A stretch of DNA of 10,377 nucleotides from Spirochaetia bacterium (GTDB taxonomy: Bacteria > Spirochaetota > Spirochaetia > Treponematales > Treponemataceae). A program made the translations under genes and the position numbers. Every line of letters begins with the position of its first letter. Positions within the stretch are counted from its first letter, which is position 1. The stretch covers positions 1-10,377 of the forward strand of contig CAAGIR010000148.1 in the NCBI GenBank assembly GCA_900769975.1, given 5' to 3'. The notes below the pieces were generated by a model, which worked only from the letters and a program-made list of their open reading frames with translations, did no database searches and had not been told where the DNA came from. Positions 1 to 6,390 of this stretch are shown here, piece by piece.

Positions 1-11
1 ATACTTTCCAT
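1..11 (-). CDS. 5' end of a leftward gene (partial, product unknown)
   Basis: Only the first three codons (Met-Glu-Ser) are inside the window, so the product cannot be recognised. The start is supported by a strong ribosome binding site on the minus strand: AAGGAG (plus-strand 19-24) seven bases before the ATG at 11-9, preceded by an A-rich stretch. No other start with comparable signals lies nearby. Its leader carries an 11-base sequence complementary to one at 99-109, described separately. A real gene is likely, but a chance Shine-Dalgarno plus ATG cannot be excluded from so little sequence. Confidence 0.5.
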
Positions 12-65
12 GTTGTGTCTCCTTTTTGCATTTTGGTAATGCTACTTATTAGATTTATCTTACTA

Positions 66-93
66 ATTTTAAGCTAAATCCACGTTTCTGCAA
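66..93 (-). promoter_or_regulatory. candidate promoter for the leftward gene at the left edge
   Basis: On the minus strand, TTGCAG (88-93) and TAAAAT (66-71) are separated by 16 bases. The -10 matches the sigma-70 consensus at five of six positions, the -35 at only three. Transcription would start near position 59, giving a leader of roughly 48 bases before the ATG at 11. The AT-rich background makes this weak evidence. Confidence 0.3.
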
Positions 94-96
94 ATT

Positions 97-176
97 GAAG
101 ACACAACATATTGTCTCGCTTCAGCCACTTCGTGTCTTCCGCTACCCCTTCTCCTGGGGGATTTCCCCAAGCCCCC
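97..176. repeat. GC-rich intergenic element with inverted repeats
   Basis: This stretch is far richer in G and C than its surroundings and has no good ORF. It holds an 8-base inverted repeat (GAAGACAC at 97-104, GTGTCTTC at 132-139), a small perfect hairpin CAC-TTC-GTG at 126-134, and G5/C5 arms at 156-160 and 172-176 around a further GGGG/CCCC pair. The 11 bases at 99-109 are the exact reverse complement of 10-20, over the ribosome site of the leftward edge gene. It looks like a dispersed intergenic repeat or the end of a decayed mobile element. Copy number elsewhere cannot be seen from here. It is not followed by a T-run, so a terminator role is not supported. Confidence 0.45.
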
Positions 177-218
177 TTTCACACCAGATGCACAAGTTTT
201 AAGTTTAAATGTAAAACT

Positions 219-1019
219 TTAGTTTTCCTGTTCTTTCCAGGGGAATAAGAAGCTTTTGAGTTTTCTTGGGCCTAAAGTTTCGCGGTCTTCGTAAATTAAT
301 TCTTCCCAAGGAATCTGGCGGCGTTGTTTTTTTGTTGTCAGTTCGGGATGCTCTTCCAGATAATCATATTTGTAAAGGCGCAGGCGAAGTGCATTTGTGT
401 TTGCAATCAGAATGCCCGCAATGGACGGGAAAAATCCAATAAACAGAATGGAAAAAAGAATTAATACTAAATCATAAATACCCATTAAAACGGAAAACCC
501 TGTATTGTCAAAAAAGATGATAAAGCATTTTTTCAGGCATTTTTTAAAGTTGTTGTGCATAATCGAACGCAGTGGAACAAACCATTGAATGGAAAGAATA
601 AAGAAAATATCAATCCAGAAAATAAAAATTGCAAGGCAGCTTCCGACAAGCGTTTCAAGTGACCAATAATATCTGATGGAAAAAGTTGAAATAATGGCAA
701 CAGCACTTATAACAAGTCCCAGAAAAACTGAATCTTTTAATACTCCAGGAATTGCCTTAAAAAAATCTGAATAATGAATGCTATTAAAATCTGCAATTCT
801 GGCAGCCGTTTCGCCGTAAGCCAAAGCAATAATAGAAAAGATTATTGCACCAGCTACGAAACCCAGTACCATAAAAATCTGATTTTCTGTTGCGTAACAA
901 AATGCATTCAAAAAAATTACACCAAGTCCAATCAGCAAAAAAATCACATTTGTAATTATCATCGATAAAAGATTATCCCAACCGTCGCAAAAACTCTTTT
1001 TTATTAAAAATCCAAACAT
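219..1019 (-). CDS. YesL/DUF624-like multi-pass membrane protein
   Basis: A 266-residue integral membrane protein of unknown function. Hydrophobic segments lie at about residues 17-40, 49-69, 97-113, 123-146 and 175-206, which gives five or six helices. The N-terminus (FGFLIKKSFCDGWDNL) and the segment TNALRLRLYKYDYLEEHPEL (208-227) resemble the YesL/DUF624 family. The long polar C-terminal tail (228-266) with IPWEELIYEDRETLGPR is conserved-looking and probably cytoplasmic. No transport or catalytic motif is visible. The start at 1019 is the natural one for the family-like N-terminus, although no clear Shine-Dalgarno site precedes it (only an A/T-rich AAATTTAAAAT). It is divergent from a MarR regulator across 60 bases and is a candidate target of it. 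DUF624 members in Firmicutes often sit with carbohydrate-uptake genes, but nothing here supports such a role. Family assignment is moderately sure; function is not. Confidence 0.75.
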   Translation of the reverse strand: MFGFLIKKSFCDGWDNLLSMIITNVIFLLIGLGVIFLNAFCYATENQIFMVLGFVAGAIIFSIIALAYGETAARIADFNSIHYSDFFKAIPGVLKDSVFLGLVISAVAIISTFSIRYYWSLETLVGSCLAIFIFWIDIFFILSIQWFVPLRSIMHNNFKKCLKKCFIIFFDNTGFSVLMGIYDLVLILFSILFIGFFPSIAGILIANTNALRLRLYKYDYLEEHPELTTKKQRRQIPWEELIYEDRETLGPRKLKSFLFPWKEQEN

Positions 1020-1044
1020 ATTTTAAATTTAACAGTTTTATCTA

Positions 1045-1073
1045 TTAATTACAAGAAAAAAATGTGGTATACT
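1045..1073 (+). promoter_or_regulatory. extended -10 promoter of the marR-type gene
   Basis: TATACT (1068-1073) is preceded by TG one base upstream (1065-1066), an extended -10. TTAATT at 1045-1050 is a weak -35 with a 17-base spacer. The expected transcription start, about seven bases past the -10, falls on or next to the ATG at 1080. Confidence 0.55.
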
Positions 1074-1079
1074 AAAAAA

Positions 1080-1520
1080 ATGAACGTAAATTCTTCAATT
1101 TCTTTTTTATCTCATATACATACGCTTACAGCAGATTTTCTTACGGAAAAACTCAAGCAGCAGGGATTTAAAGATTTTGCTTCATCTCATGGAAATATCC
1201 TGTATCAGTTAAATTTAAACAATAAAATGACGATGAGTGAACTTTCCAAAAAAATCAACAGGAATAAATCCACAACTACTGTCCTTGTTCGAAAACTTGA
1301 ACGTGAAGGATTTGTAGTAATTCACAATGATGATAATGATAAGCGCAACAAATTTATCCTGCTTTCTAAAAAAGGAAAAGAATACAATAACGCTACAACG
1401 CAAATTTCGCAGCAACTTTTGTCCACATTTTACAACGGCTTTACAGAACAGGAAAAAATCACATTTATAAATTATCTGGAAAGAATAGAAAAAAACTTCA
1501 ATAGTACGAATACGCACTAA
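1080..1520 (+). CDS. MarR-family winged-helix transcriptional regulator
   Basis: A 146-residue one-domain regulator of typical MarR length. A helical N-terminal dimerisation part (1-35) is followed by a winged helix-turn-helix: TMSELSKKINRNKSTTTVLV (51-70) as helix-turn-recognition helix, RKLEREGFV leading into the wing, and the DNDKRNKFILLSKKG segment (85-99) holding the family's D-x-R type wing motif. The C-terminal helices (103-140) complete the dimer interface. An in-frame ATG at 1062 would add six residues, but it lies upstream of the -10 element and has no ribosome site, so the ATG at 1080 is preferred; this implies a nearly leaderless mRNA. MarR proteins usually repress their own and a divergent gene and respond to a small phenolic or oxidative ligand. 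The divergent YesL-like gene is the obvious candidate target. No clear operator palindrome was found in the 60-base gap. Confidence 0.9.
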   Translation: MNVNSSISFLSHIHTLTADFLTEKLKQQGFKDFASSHGNILYQLNLNNKMTMSELSKKINRNKSTTTVLVRKLEREGFVVIHNDDNDKRNKFILLSKKGKEYNNATTQISQQLLSTFYNGFTEQEKITFINYLERIEKNFNSTNTH

Positions 1521-1555
1521 AATACGCTAATACGCTCAAAATCCAAAACAGCAAA

Positions 1556-1600
1556 AAAAAAAGAATTTACGCTGGCAATTGCAACATAAATTCTTTTTTT
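1556..1600. terminator. bidirectional hairpin terminator between marR-type gene and rubredoxin
   Basis: A perfect 14-bp inverted repeat pairs 1556-1569 (A7 then GAATTTA) with 1587-1600 (TAAATTC then T7) around a 17-base loop. Each arm ends in a T-run on its own strand, so it can end transcription from both converging genes, whose stops are at 1520 and 1657. Confidence 0.75.
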
Positions 1601-1656
1601 AGATATACAATCAATCAAAAAATGTAGTTTTGAACAATTATTTTATCATTGTAAAT

Positions 1657-1815
1657 TTATTCAATAATAAATGCGTCTTTTCCAGCACCACATTCAGGAC
1701 ATTTATAAGATGCAGGTACATCTGCCCAAGCAGTTCCTGGAGCTACATTATTTTTTGGGTCACCTTCATCTTTATCATAAACGTGTCCACAATTATCGCA
1801 TTGCATTCTTTCCAT
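1657..1815 (-). CDS. rubredoxin
   Basis: A 52-residue rubredoxin, the normal length for the family. The two iron-binding knuckles are plain: CDNCGHVYD (C6, C9) and CPECGAGKDAF (C39, C42), giving the Cys4 site that holds a single Fe. Between them lie the conserved DEGDP and the aromatic core Y13, W30, Y37 and F49. It is a small cytoplasmic one-electron carrier. In anaerobes such proteins typically feed electrons to superoxide reductase, rubrerythrin or flavodiiron protein for oxygen defence; the partner here is not visible. The start is fixed by AGGAG (1823-1827) seven bases upstream. It lies 100 bases downstream of the acyl-CoA synthetase on the same strand but has its own promoter, so it is probably expressed independently. 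Confidence 0.96.
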   Translation of the reverse strand: MERMQCDNCGHVYDKDEGDPKNNVAPGTAWADVPASYKCPECGAGKDAFIIE

Positions 1816-1843
1816 AAAAAATCTCCTATCACAATAATATATT

Positions 1844-1871
1844 ATTATAACATCATTTTAACTTTTAACAA
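1844..1871 (-). promoter_or_regulatory. rubredoxin promoter
   Basis: On the minus strand, TTGTTA (1866-1871) and a perfect TATAAT (1844-1849) are separated by 16 bases. The predicted start of transcription gives a leader of about 20-25 bases before the ATG at 1815, including the AGGAG ribosome site. Confidence 0.6.
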
Positions 1872-1915
1872 GCAAAATTTTCTGCATATCTGCATTTTCT
1901 GTATTTTGGCAAATA

Positions 1916-3553
1916 TTATTTTCTCATGCTGGCAAATGGATCTACAGTTCTGTACATTTCTCGCAATTTAGGCTTTTCGATTTTTCCAGTTGGATTTCTA
2001 GGAACTTTTGCAAAAATAATTTTTCTAGGTCTTTTATATTTCGGCAGTTCCAGGCAGAATTCATTTATCTGTTCTTCTGTACATTCAACACCGTCTTTTA
2101 ATTCAATGATTGCAGCAGTAATTTCGCCCAAACGCTGGTCGGCAAGTCCTATAACTGCAACGTCTTTAATTTGCGGCATTTTGTGTAAAAAGTCTTCTAT
2201 TTGAACAGGATATATGTTTTCACCGCCTGTAATGATTACGTCTTTTTTGCGGTCAACAAGATAAATAAAACCGTCTTTATCCATCGTTGCCATATCTCCA
2301 GTGTAAAGCCAGCCTTCTTTATCAAGAACTTCGTCGGTAGCTTCTGGATTTTTGTAATATTCAATCATAACGCCAGGACCGTTTACAGCAAGTTCGCCCA
2401 CTTCGCCCTGAGCAACTTCTTTTCTGTTCTCATCGACAATGCGAACTTTCCAACCAAAGCCTGGTATTCCGATTGCACCAATTTTGCTGTCATTTCCAAT
2501 TCCCAGATGAACACAACCAGGACCGATGCTTTCTGAAAGTCCGTAATTTGTATCATAATCATGATGAGGAAAGTATTTTTTCCAGTCTTCAATTAATTTT
2601 TTTGGAACTGGCTGCGCACCAATATGCATAAGACGCCATTGTGAAAGTTTATAATCCTTTATGTTAATTTCGCCTTTTTCAAGTGCAAGCAGAATATCCT
2701 GCGCCCAAGGAACAAGAAGCCATACAATAGTACATTTTTCATCGCTAACGGCTTTCAGGATAATTTCAGGCTTTGTTCCACGCAGCAAAACAGCTTTTCC
2801 ACCGCTAATTAACGAACCAAACCAGTGCATTTTTGCCCCAGTATGATATAAAGGAGGAATGCACAGAAAAACGTCATCTTTTGTCTGACCATGGTGTTTT
2901 TGTTCAACGAGTGCAGAATGCATAAGTGCTTTATGTTTATGTAAAATGGCTTTTGGAAAACCTGTCGTTCCCGAACTAAAATAAATTGCGGCATAATCAT
3001 CATCAGAAATCTGGATATTTGGATTTTCTGACGAATAATTCATTGCAGAAATAACGTAATTTTCGGCAAAACTTGGGGTCAGACCTTCTCCTACATAAAT
3101 AAGCAGGCGGTGAGCGATGATTTTATCTGAAATGGCTTCCAGACGTCCGATAAATTCTGGTCCGAAGAAAAGCACAGAAATATCGGCCAGATTCAGACAA
3201 TAATCAATTTCTTCGCTTGAATAACGGAAATTCAGAGGAACTGCAAGTGCACCAGTTTTTAAAATTCCAAAGTAAATCGGCAGCCAGTCAAGACAGTTCA
3301 TCATTAAAATTCCAACTTTGTCACCTTTGTGAATTCCTCGTTCTAAAATGTAATGAGCACATCTATTCGCTTTTTCGTTAAAAATTTTCCAGGTATTTTC
3401 ACGTCGATACGGAAGATTTGGTTCTGGTTGTGTTAAATCAAAATCTTTCCATGTAATGCGTCTTGTGTCTTTTACTTCGGGATTTAATTCTACAAGGGCG
3501 CAGTCGTTGCCATAAAGTTCGGCATTTCTTTCAAGGTAATTTGTAATTGGCAT
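1916..3553 (-). CDS. ANL-superfamily acyl-CoA synthetase (AMP-forming), substrate unknown
   Basis: A 545-residue AMP-forming acyl-CoA ligase that would activate a carboxylic acid with ATP to the acyl-adenylate and pass it to CoA. Full set of motifs: the P-loop YFSSGTTGFPKA (191-202), A5 motif YGLSE (337-341), YTGD (417-420) with the ribose-binding Asp, hinge DRKKD (434-438), GGENIYP (443-449), and the catalytic Lys at PTGK (K524) in the mobile C-terminal domain. No signal or membrane segment, so cytoplasmic. Overall resemblance is to medium/long-chain acyl-CoA or MenE-like ligases, but the substrate cannot be read from the sequence. An upstream in-frame ATG at 3583 would add ten residues, but it precedes the expected transcription start. 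The ATG at 3553 has AAGGA six bases before it and is preferred. No partner genes of a fatty-acid or menaquinone pathway are adjacent. Confidence 0.93.
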   Translation of the reverse strand: MPITNYLERNAELYGNDCALVELNPEVKDTRRITWKDFDLTQPEPNLPYRRENTWKIFNEKANRCAHYILERGIHKGDKVGILMMNCLDWLPIYFGILKTGALAVPLNFRYSSEEIDYCLNLADISVLFFGPEFIGRLEAISDKIIAHRLLIYVGEGLTPSFAENYVISAMNYSSENPNIQISDDDYAAIYFSSGTTGFPKAILHKHKALMHSALVEQKHHGQTKDDVFLCIPPLYHTGAKMHWFGSLISGGKAVLLRGTKPEIILKAVSDEKCTIVWLLVPWAQDILLALEKGEINIKDYKLSQWRLMHIGAQPVPKKLIEDWKKYFPHHDYDTNYGLSESIGPGCVHLGIGNDSKIGAIGIPGFGWKVRIVDENRKEVAQGEVGELAVNGPGVMIEYYKNPEATDEVLDKEGWLYTGDMATMDKDGFIYLVDRKKDVIITGGENIYPVQIEDFLHKMPQIKDVAVIGLADQRLGEITAAIIELKDGVECTEEQINEFCLELPKYKRPRKIIFAKVPRNPTGKIEKPKLREMYRTVDPFASMRK

Positions 3554-3584
3554 AAATAATCCTTTTTTATACATTAAAGGCAAA

Positions 3585-3613
3585 ATTATAAGACGTTGAG
3601 ATTTGTCAGATAA
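3585..3613 (-). promoter_or_regulatory. promoter of the acyl-CoA synthetase gene
   Basis: A perfect TATAAT on the minus strand (3585-3590) with a weak -35 TTATCT (3608-3613) at 17 bases. Transcription would begin near 3578, inside the longer ORF, which supports the start codon at 3553. A better-looking CTGACA (3604-3609) is only 13 bases from the -10 and was not chosen. Confidence 0.5.
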
Positions 3614-3675
3614 TTTATAAACCTTTATTTAATTATGATACATTTTTTGGATTTTTCAACCAAAATTTACAGTTA

Positions 3676-3710
3676 AAAAGAAAAAAGAAAATTGATAAAC
3701 GTTTTTTTTC
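3676..3710 (-). terminator. weak terminator after the HD-GYP gene
   Basis: Just past the stop codon, the minus strand reads G plus an A-run, a short loop, then TTTTC and long T-runs interrupted by single C (plus-strand A-rich 3676-3691). A short all-A/T stem closed by a G-C pair (3706-3710 with 3687-3691) can form before the T-tract. The stem is weak, so the call is tentative. Confidence 0.35.
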
Positions 3711-5089
3711 TATTGAGAATTTTGAATTTTTTTCAGGCTTTCATGATAAGATTTCCACCATTCAAGTTCCTGTGCATTTGTTTCGGCTTCAGAAGTTTTA
3801 AAATCGTTGTCAATGAGCATAATCAAAGAACGGCTTTGGATAACTGCTTCTGCAATGCAAGGTTCAAAATGAATTCCGCTTGATTTTGTAAATACTTCTA
3901 TCGCTTCATCAATAGACATAGGCTCTTTGTACAAACGCTGGCTGATTAATGCATCAAGTACGTCGGCTGCAGTCATAATTCTTGCACAAAGAGGTATTTC
4001 TTCGCCTTTTAATCCAAACGGATAGCCTGTTCCATCCCATTTTTCATGATGATAAAGTGCCATCTGTTTTGCGATGCGATTAAATTCTCCGTCTTCAATT
4101 GGTGGCAGATAATTCAAAAGTTTGTTTCCTTCCTGCGGATGACTTTTCATCAGTTCAAATTCCTCTGGTGTAAACTTACCGATTTTATTAAGAATACCTT
4201 CTGGAATATGAATTTTTCCTATATCATGCAAAAAAGCAGAAAGCGAATAATAACTTATGTTTTTTTCTGTAAGTTCTTGTGTATAATAATTATTAGTAAC
4301 AAGCTGTTTACAGATAAGTTCAACGTATTTTTGAGTATGAATTGCGTGACGGCCTGTAAATAAATCGTGGCTGCCCAGACATTCTGCAACAAATTTTATG
4401 ATTTTGGATTGAGTATCTTTGAGTTCGATGTTTTTCTCTTCAAGTTCATTGTTAATTCTAACTACAAGCTGATTTCTTTCTTTAAGCTGTTCATAAAAAT
4501 CATTTTTTTCATCGAGAGCCTGCATTAAATTTGCAAGTGTTTTCTGAATTCTGTCTGATAAAGAAGAAAACGTAATAAAAAGGAAAACTGTTTCAATTGT
4601 CAGACCGATTGAAAACTGAATTGACCAGGTTAACGGAGTAAATCTGCCTGTAATTACATCGTATTTCATTTTACATGAGATGATTGAAGAAAGAATTGAA
4701 AGAATGTAATTTGCAATACATGTAATCATTGTGAGCCGCTTGTTATAATAAAGCAGCGAAATAATAGGAACTATTGCAAAAGAAATGTACAGGCGGATAG
4801 CATTTGTGTAATTCATAAAAGCAAAAAAAAATGCTGCTGAAAAAATGCCAAAATACATCCCGAAAGTCTGATGTTTATTATGAGTATTAATATAATGTAG
4901 TACAATTGATGAAACTAAACTAGTAAATAATAAAATAACGGAATAGATATGTGAAACATTCCACAGTCCAATTATGGTAAACAGAATGAAAATTACAGGG
5001 ACTGCACAGAATATAACAAGAGCTTTTTCGACAATTCTATTTATTTTTACTAAGTTTTCTAAGAAAAATTGTTCATCTGTATGCGACAT
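3710..5089 (-). CDS. membrane-bound HD-GYP domain protein (probable cyclic-di-GMP phosphodiesterase)
   Basis: A 459-residue protein with about six membrane helices in the N-terminal third (roughly residues 24-44, 49-68, 76-96, 99-114, 120-140, 158-175), a coiled coil (about 178-232), then a complete HD-GYP domain (about 235-425). Metal and signature residues are present: H251 in GRHAIHTQKY, the HD pair in FLHDIGKIHIPEGIL (H288, D289), H317 in MKSHPQEG, HHEKWDGTGYP (347-357) and the ADVLDAL segment. These are the features of active phosphodiesterases that linearise cyclic-di-GMP. The membrane part is not a named sensor domain I recognise; it may sense a membrane or extracytoplasmic signal. The start at 5089 has GAGGA close upstream (three-base gap). 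A longer reading from TTG at 5110 has no ribosome site. No cyclase is adjacent. In spirochaetes this second messenger controls motility and host adaptation. Confidence 0.94.
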   Translation of the reverse strand: MSHTDEQFFLENLVKINRIVEKALVIFCAVPVIFILFTIIGLWNVSHIYSVILLFTSLVSSIVLHYINTHNKHQTFGMYFGIFSAAFFFAFMNYTNAIRLYISFAIVPIISLLYYNKRLTMITCIANYILSILSSIISCKMKYDVITGRFTPLTWSIQFSIGLTIETVFLFITFSSLSDRIQKTLANLMQALDEKNDFYEQLKERNQLVVRINNELEEKNIELKDTQSKIIKFVAECLGSHDLFTGRHAIHTQKYVELICKQLVTNNYYTQELTEKNISYYSLSAFLHDIGKIHIPEGILNKIGKFTPEEFELMKSHPQEGNKLLNYLPPIEDGEFNRIAKQMALYHHEKWDGTGYPFGLKGEEIPLCARIMTAADVLDALISQRLYKEPMSIDEAIEVFTKSSGIHFEPCIAEAVIQSRSLIMLIDNDFKTSEAETNAQELEWWKSYHESLKKIQNSQ

Positions 5090-5134
5090 AAATCCTCGTA
5101 AAAAAGACAATACTTTAATTTTTAAAAAATAAAC

Positions 5135-5162
5135 ATTATGTAATAAAAAATGTTTAAAACAA
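5135..5162 (-). promoter_or_regulatory. candidate HD-GYP gene promoter
   Basis: On the minus strand CATAAT (5135-5140) has five of six -10 bases. TTGTTT (5157-5162) lies 16 bases upstream with a three-base -35 match. A start near 5128 would leave a leader of about 40 bases. The AT-rich context makes other placements possible. Confidence 0.35.
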
Positions 5163-5259
5163 AATGCAAATAACTTTAATAAATAGAAACTTTTATAAAT
5201 TATCTAAGTATATAAAAATGAATAGAAAAAATCAATTCAAAATTTACTAAAAATAAGAC

Positions 5260-5268
5260 GGGGGGGGG
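5260..5268 (+). repeat. poly-G tract (G9) in intergenic DNA
   Basis: Nine consecutive Gs stand alone in a region with almost no other G/C. TATAAA (5269-5274) follows without a gap and TTTACT (5243-5248) precedes it by 20 bases, so the tract fills part of the spacer of a possible extra promoter directed toward hisG. Such mononucleotide runs are prone to slipped-strand length change. The functional suggestion is set out in the findings. Confidence 0.9.
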
Positions 5269-5348
5269 TATAAATTTCATAAAAAAATTTGTAATCTTTT
5301 GTGAATTTTTGGAAAATTAGTGAAATTTTTGTTAGTTTTATGGAATGA

Positions 5349-5377
5349 TTGAAATAAACAAAAATCTACTATATACT
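5349..5377 (+). promoter_or_regulatory. hisG promoter
   Basis: TTGAAA (5349-5354) and TATACT (5372-5377) each match the sigma-70 consensus at five of six positions and are separated by the ideal 17 bases. Transcription would start near 5384, giving an approximately 120-base leader before the hisG ATG at 5506. Confidence 0.65.
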
Positions 5378-5505
5378 ATTATTGATTTATTATAAACTGC
5401 ATAAACGGTCTGTTTTCATAAGTGCATTATTTAAACTTAAACAGCTTTTCAGGTGTGCAATTTTTAAAGAATTTTACCAAAGCATTTTATGGGGGTATTA
5501 TAAAA

Positions 5506-6378
5506 ATGGATAAATTAAAAATATTACTGGCCAAAGGAAGAATTTATGAATCAGTTTATGAATTGCTCAATGATGTGGGCATTTCTATTTATCTTCCTGA
5601 CAGACAATATTTTCCTATTACAAATCAAAAAGACCTTGCTTTTCAGGTGGTAAAACCACAGATTACAAGTCTGCTACTTGCAAATAATAAGGCAGATTTG
5701 GGATTCAGCGGTAAAGACTGGGTTTACGAAAACGGTGTTGAAGATAAAATTGTTGAAATTATGGATTTAGGTTTTGATCCTGTAAGAATTGTTGCGGCAA
5801 TTCCAGAAGCAAAAGATTATGAAACTTTACTGAAAAATCCTGTAACTATTGCAACTGAATATCAGACTTTAAGTAAAAAATATATGGAAAACAAAAAAAT
5901 TGAAGGAACTGTTTTCAGAACGTGGGGAACTAGCGAAGGTTTTGTTCAGGATACAGAAGATTCAATTGCACAAATTTTAATTGACAACACTTCTACTGGG
6001 TCATCTTTAAAAGCAAACAGGCTGAAAATTGTTGATACTTTAATGGAATCTTCTACGAGAATGTATGCATCAAAAGAAGCGATGCAAGATCCTGAAAAAA
6101 AGCAGAAAATCATGGAATTAAAAATGCTTTTTGAAACTGTTTTAAATGCCAGAGACAGGGTAATGCTTGAAATGAATGTTTCGGAAAAAGATTTTGATGC
6201 TTTGATAAAGGAAATTCCTGCTATGAAGAGTCCTACTGTTTCTCCTTTGTTTGGCGGTAATGGTTATGCTGTAAAAATTGCCGTTAAAAAATCTGAAGTG
6301 CCTACATTGCTTCCAAAACTGCAAAGTCATGGTGCTTCAGATATTGTAGAATATGAATTAAGAAAAGTTATGATTTAA
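5506..6378 (+). CDS. hisG: ATP phosphoribosyltransferase, long form
   Basis: A 290-residue HisG catalysing the first, committed step of histidine biosynthesis: ATP plus PRPP to phosphoribosyl-ATP. It is the long, HisZ-independent form: catalytic domains at residues 1-215 (LAKGRIYESVYELL 8-21, GFSGKDWVYE 66-75, and the PRPP-binding loop around DNTSTGSSLKANRLK 160-174) and a C-terminal ACT-like regulatory domain (about 216-290: MLEMNV, IPAMKSPTVSPL, GYAVKIAV, EVPTLLP, GASDIVEYEL). That domain mediates feedback inhibition by histidine in the family. The reading frame is open upstream to a GTG at 5422, but homologous sequence starts at MDKLKILLAKGR, and the ATG at 5506 follows a GGGGG stretch (5491-5495) at ten bases. 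hisB follows after 12 bases, so the two are an operon. Cytoplasmic. Confidence 0.97.
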   Translation: MDKLKILLAKGRIYESVYELLNDVGISIYLPDRQYFPITNQKDLAFQVVKPQITSLLLANNKADLGFSGKDWVYENGVEDKIVEIMDLGFDPVRIVAAIPEAKDYETLLKNPVTIATEYQTLSKKYMENKKIEGTVFRTWGTSEGFVQDTEDSIAQILIDNTSTGSSLKANRLKIVDTLMESSTRMYASKEAMQDPEKKQKIMELKMLFETVLNARDRVMLEMNVSEKDFDALIKEIPAMKSPTVSPLFGGNGYAVKIAVKKSEVPTLLPKLQSHGASDIVEYELRKVMI

Positions 6379-6390
6379 AATGGAGGCACT

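Larger units (their letters stand above)
5090..5505. other. 416-base intergenic region between HD-GYP gene and hisG
   Basis: A very AT-rich divergent control region without a credible gene. It holds a candidate HD-GYP promoter (5135-5162, minus), a run of nine Gs at 5260-5268 followed directly by TATAAA, and a good hisG promoter (5349-5377). The hisG leader (about 5384-5505) contains a possible CTGTTT/AAACAG stem (5410-5415 with 5439-5444) but no His-rich leader peptide and no T-box-like element that I can see. Confidence 0.6.

Noticed and set aside
194..219. AAGTTTTA/TAAAACTT inverted repeat overlapping the stop of the YesL-like gene
   Set aside because: An 8-bp stem with only one G-C pair and no T-run afterwards on the minus strand; too weak to call a terminator.
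1860..1915. Terminator between the acyl-CoA synthetase and rubredoxin
   Set aside because: Only a direct repeat (TCTGCA twice) and no stem with a T-run is present, so read-through into rubredoxin remains possible.
5090..5110. Seven-residue N-terminal extension of the HD-GYP protein from TTG
   Set aside because: A rare start codon without a ribosome site; the ATG at 5089 has GAGGA close upstream.
5489..5503. Four-codon ORF (ATG GGG GTA TTA TAA) just before hisG
   Set aside because: No ribosome site of its own; its G-run is better explained as the hisG ribosome site. Too short to support as a leader peptide.
5422..5505. N-terminal extension of HisG from a GTG codon
   Set aside because: The added 28 residues do not resemble HisG, which normally begins at the MDKLKILLAKGR-type sequence. 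No ribosome site precedes the GTG.
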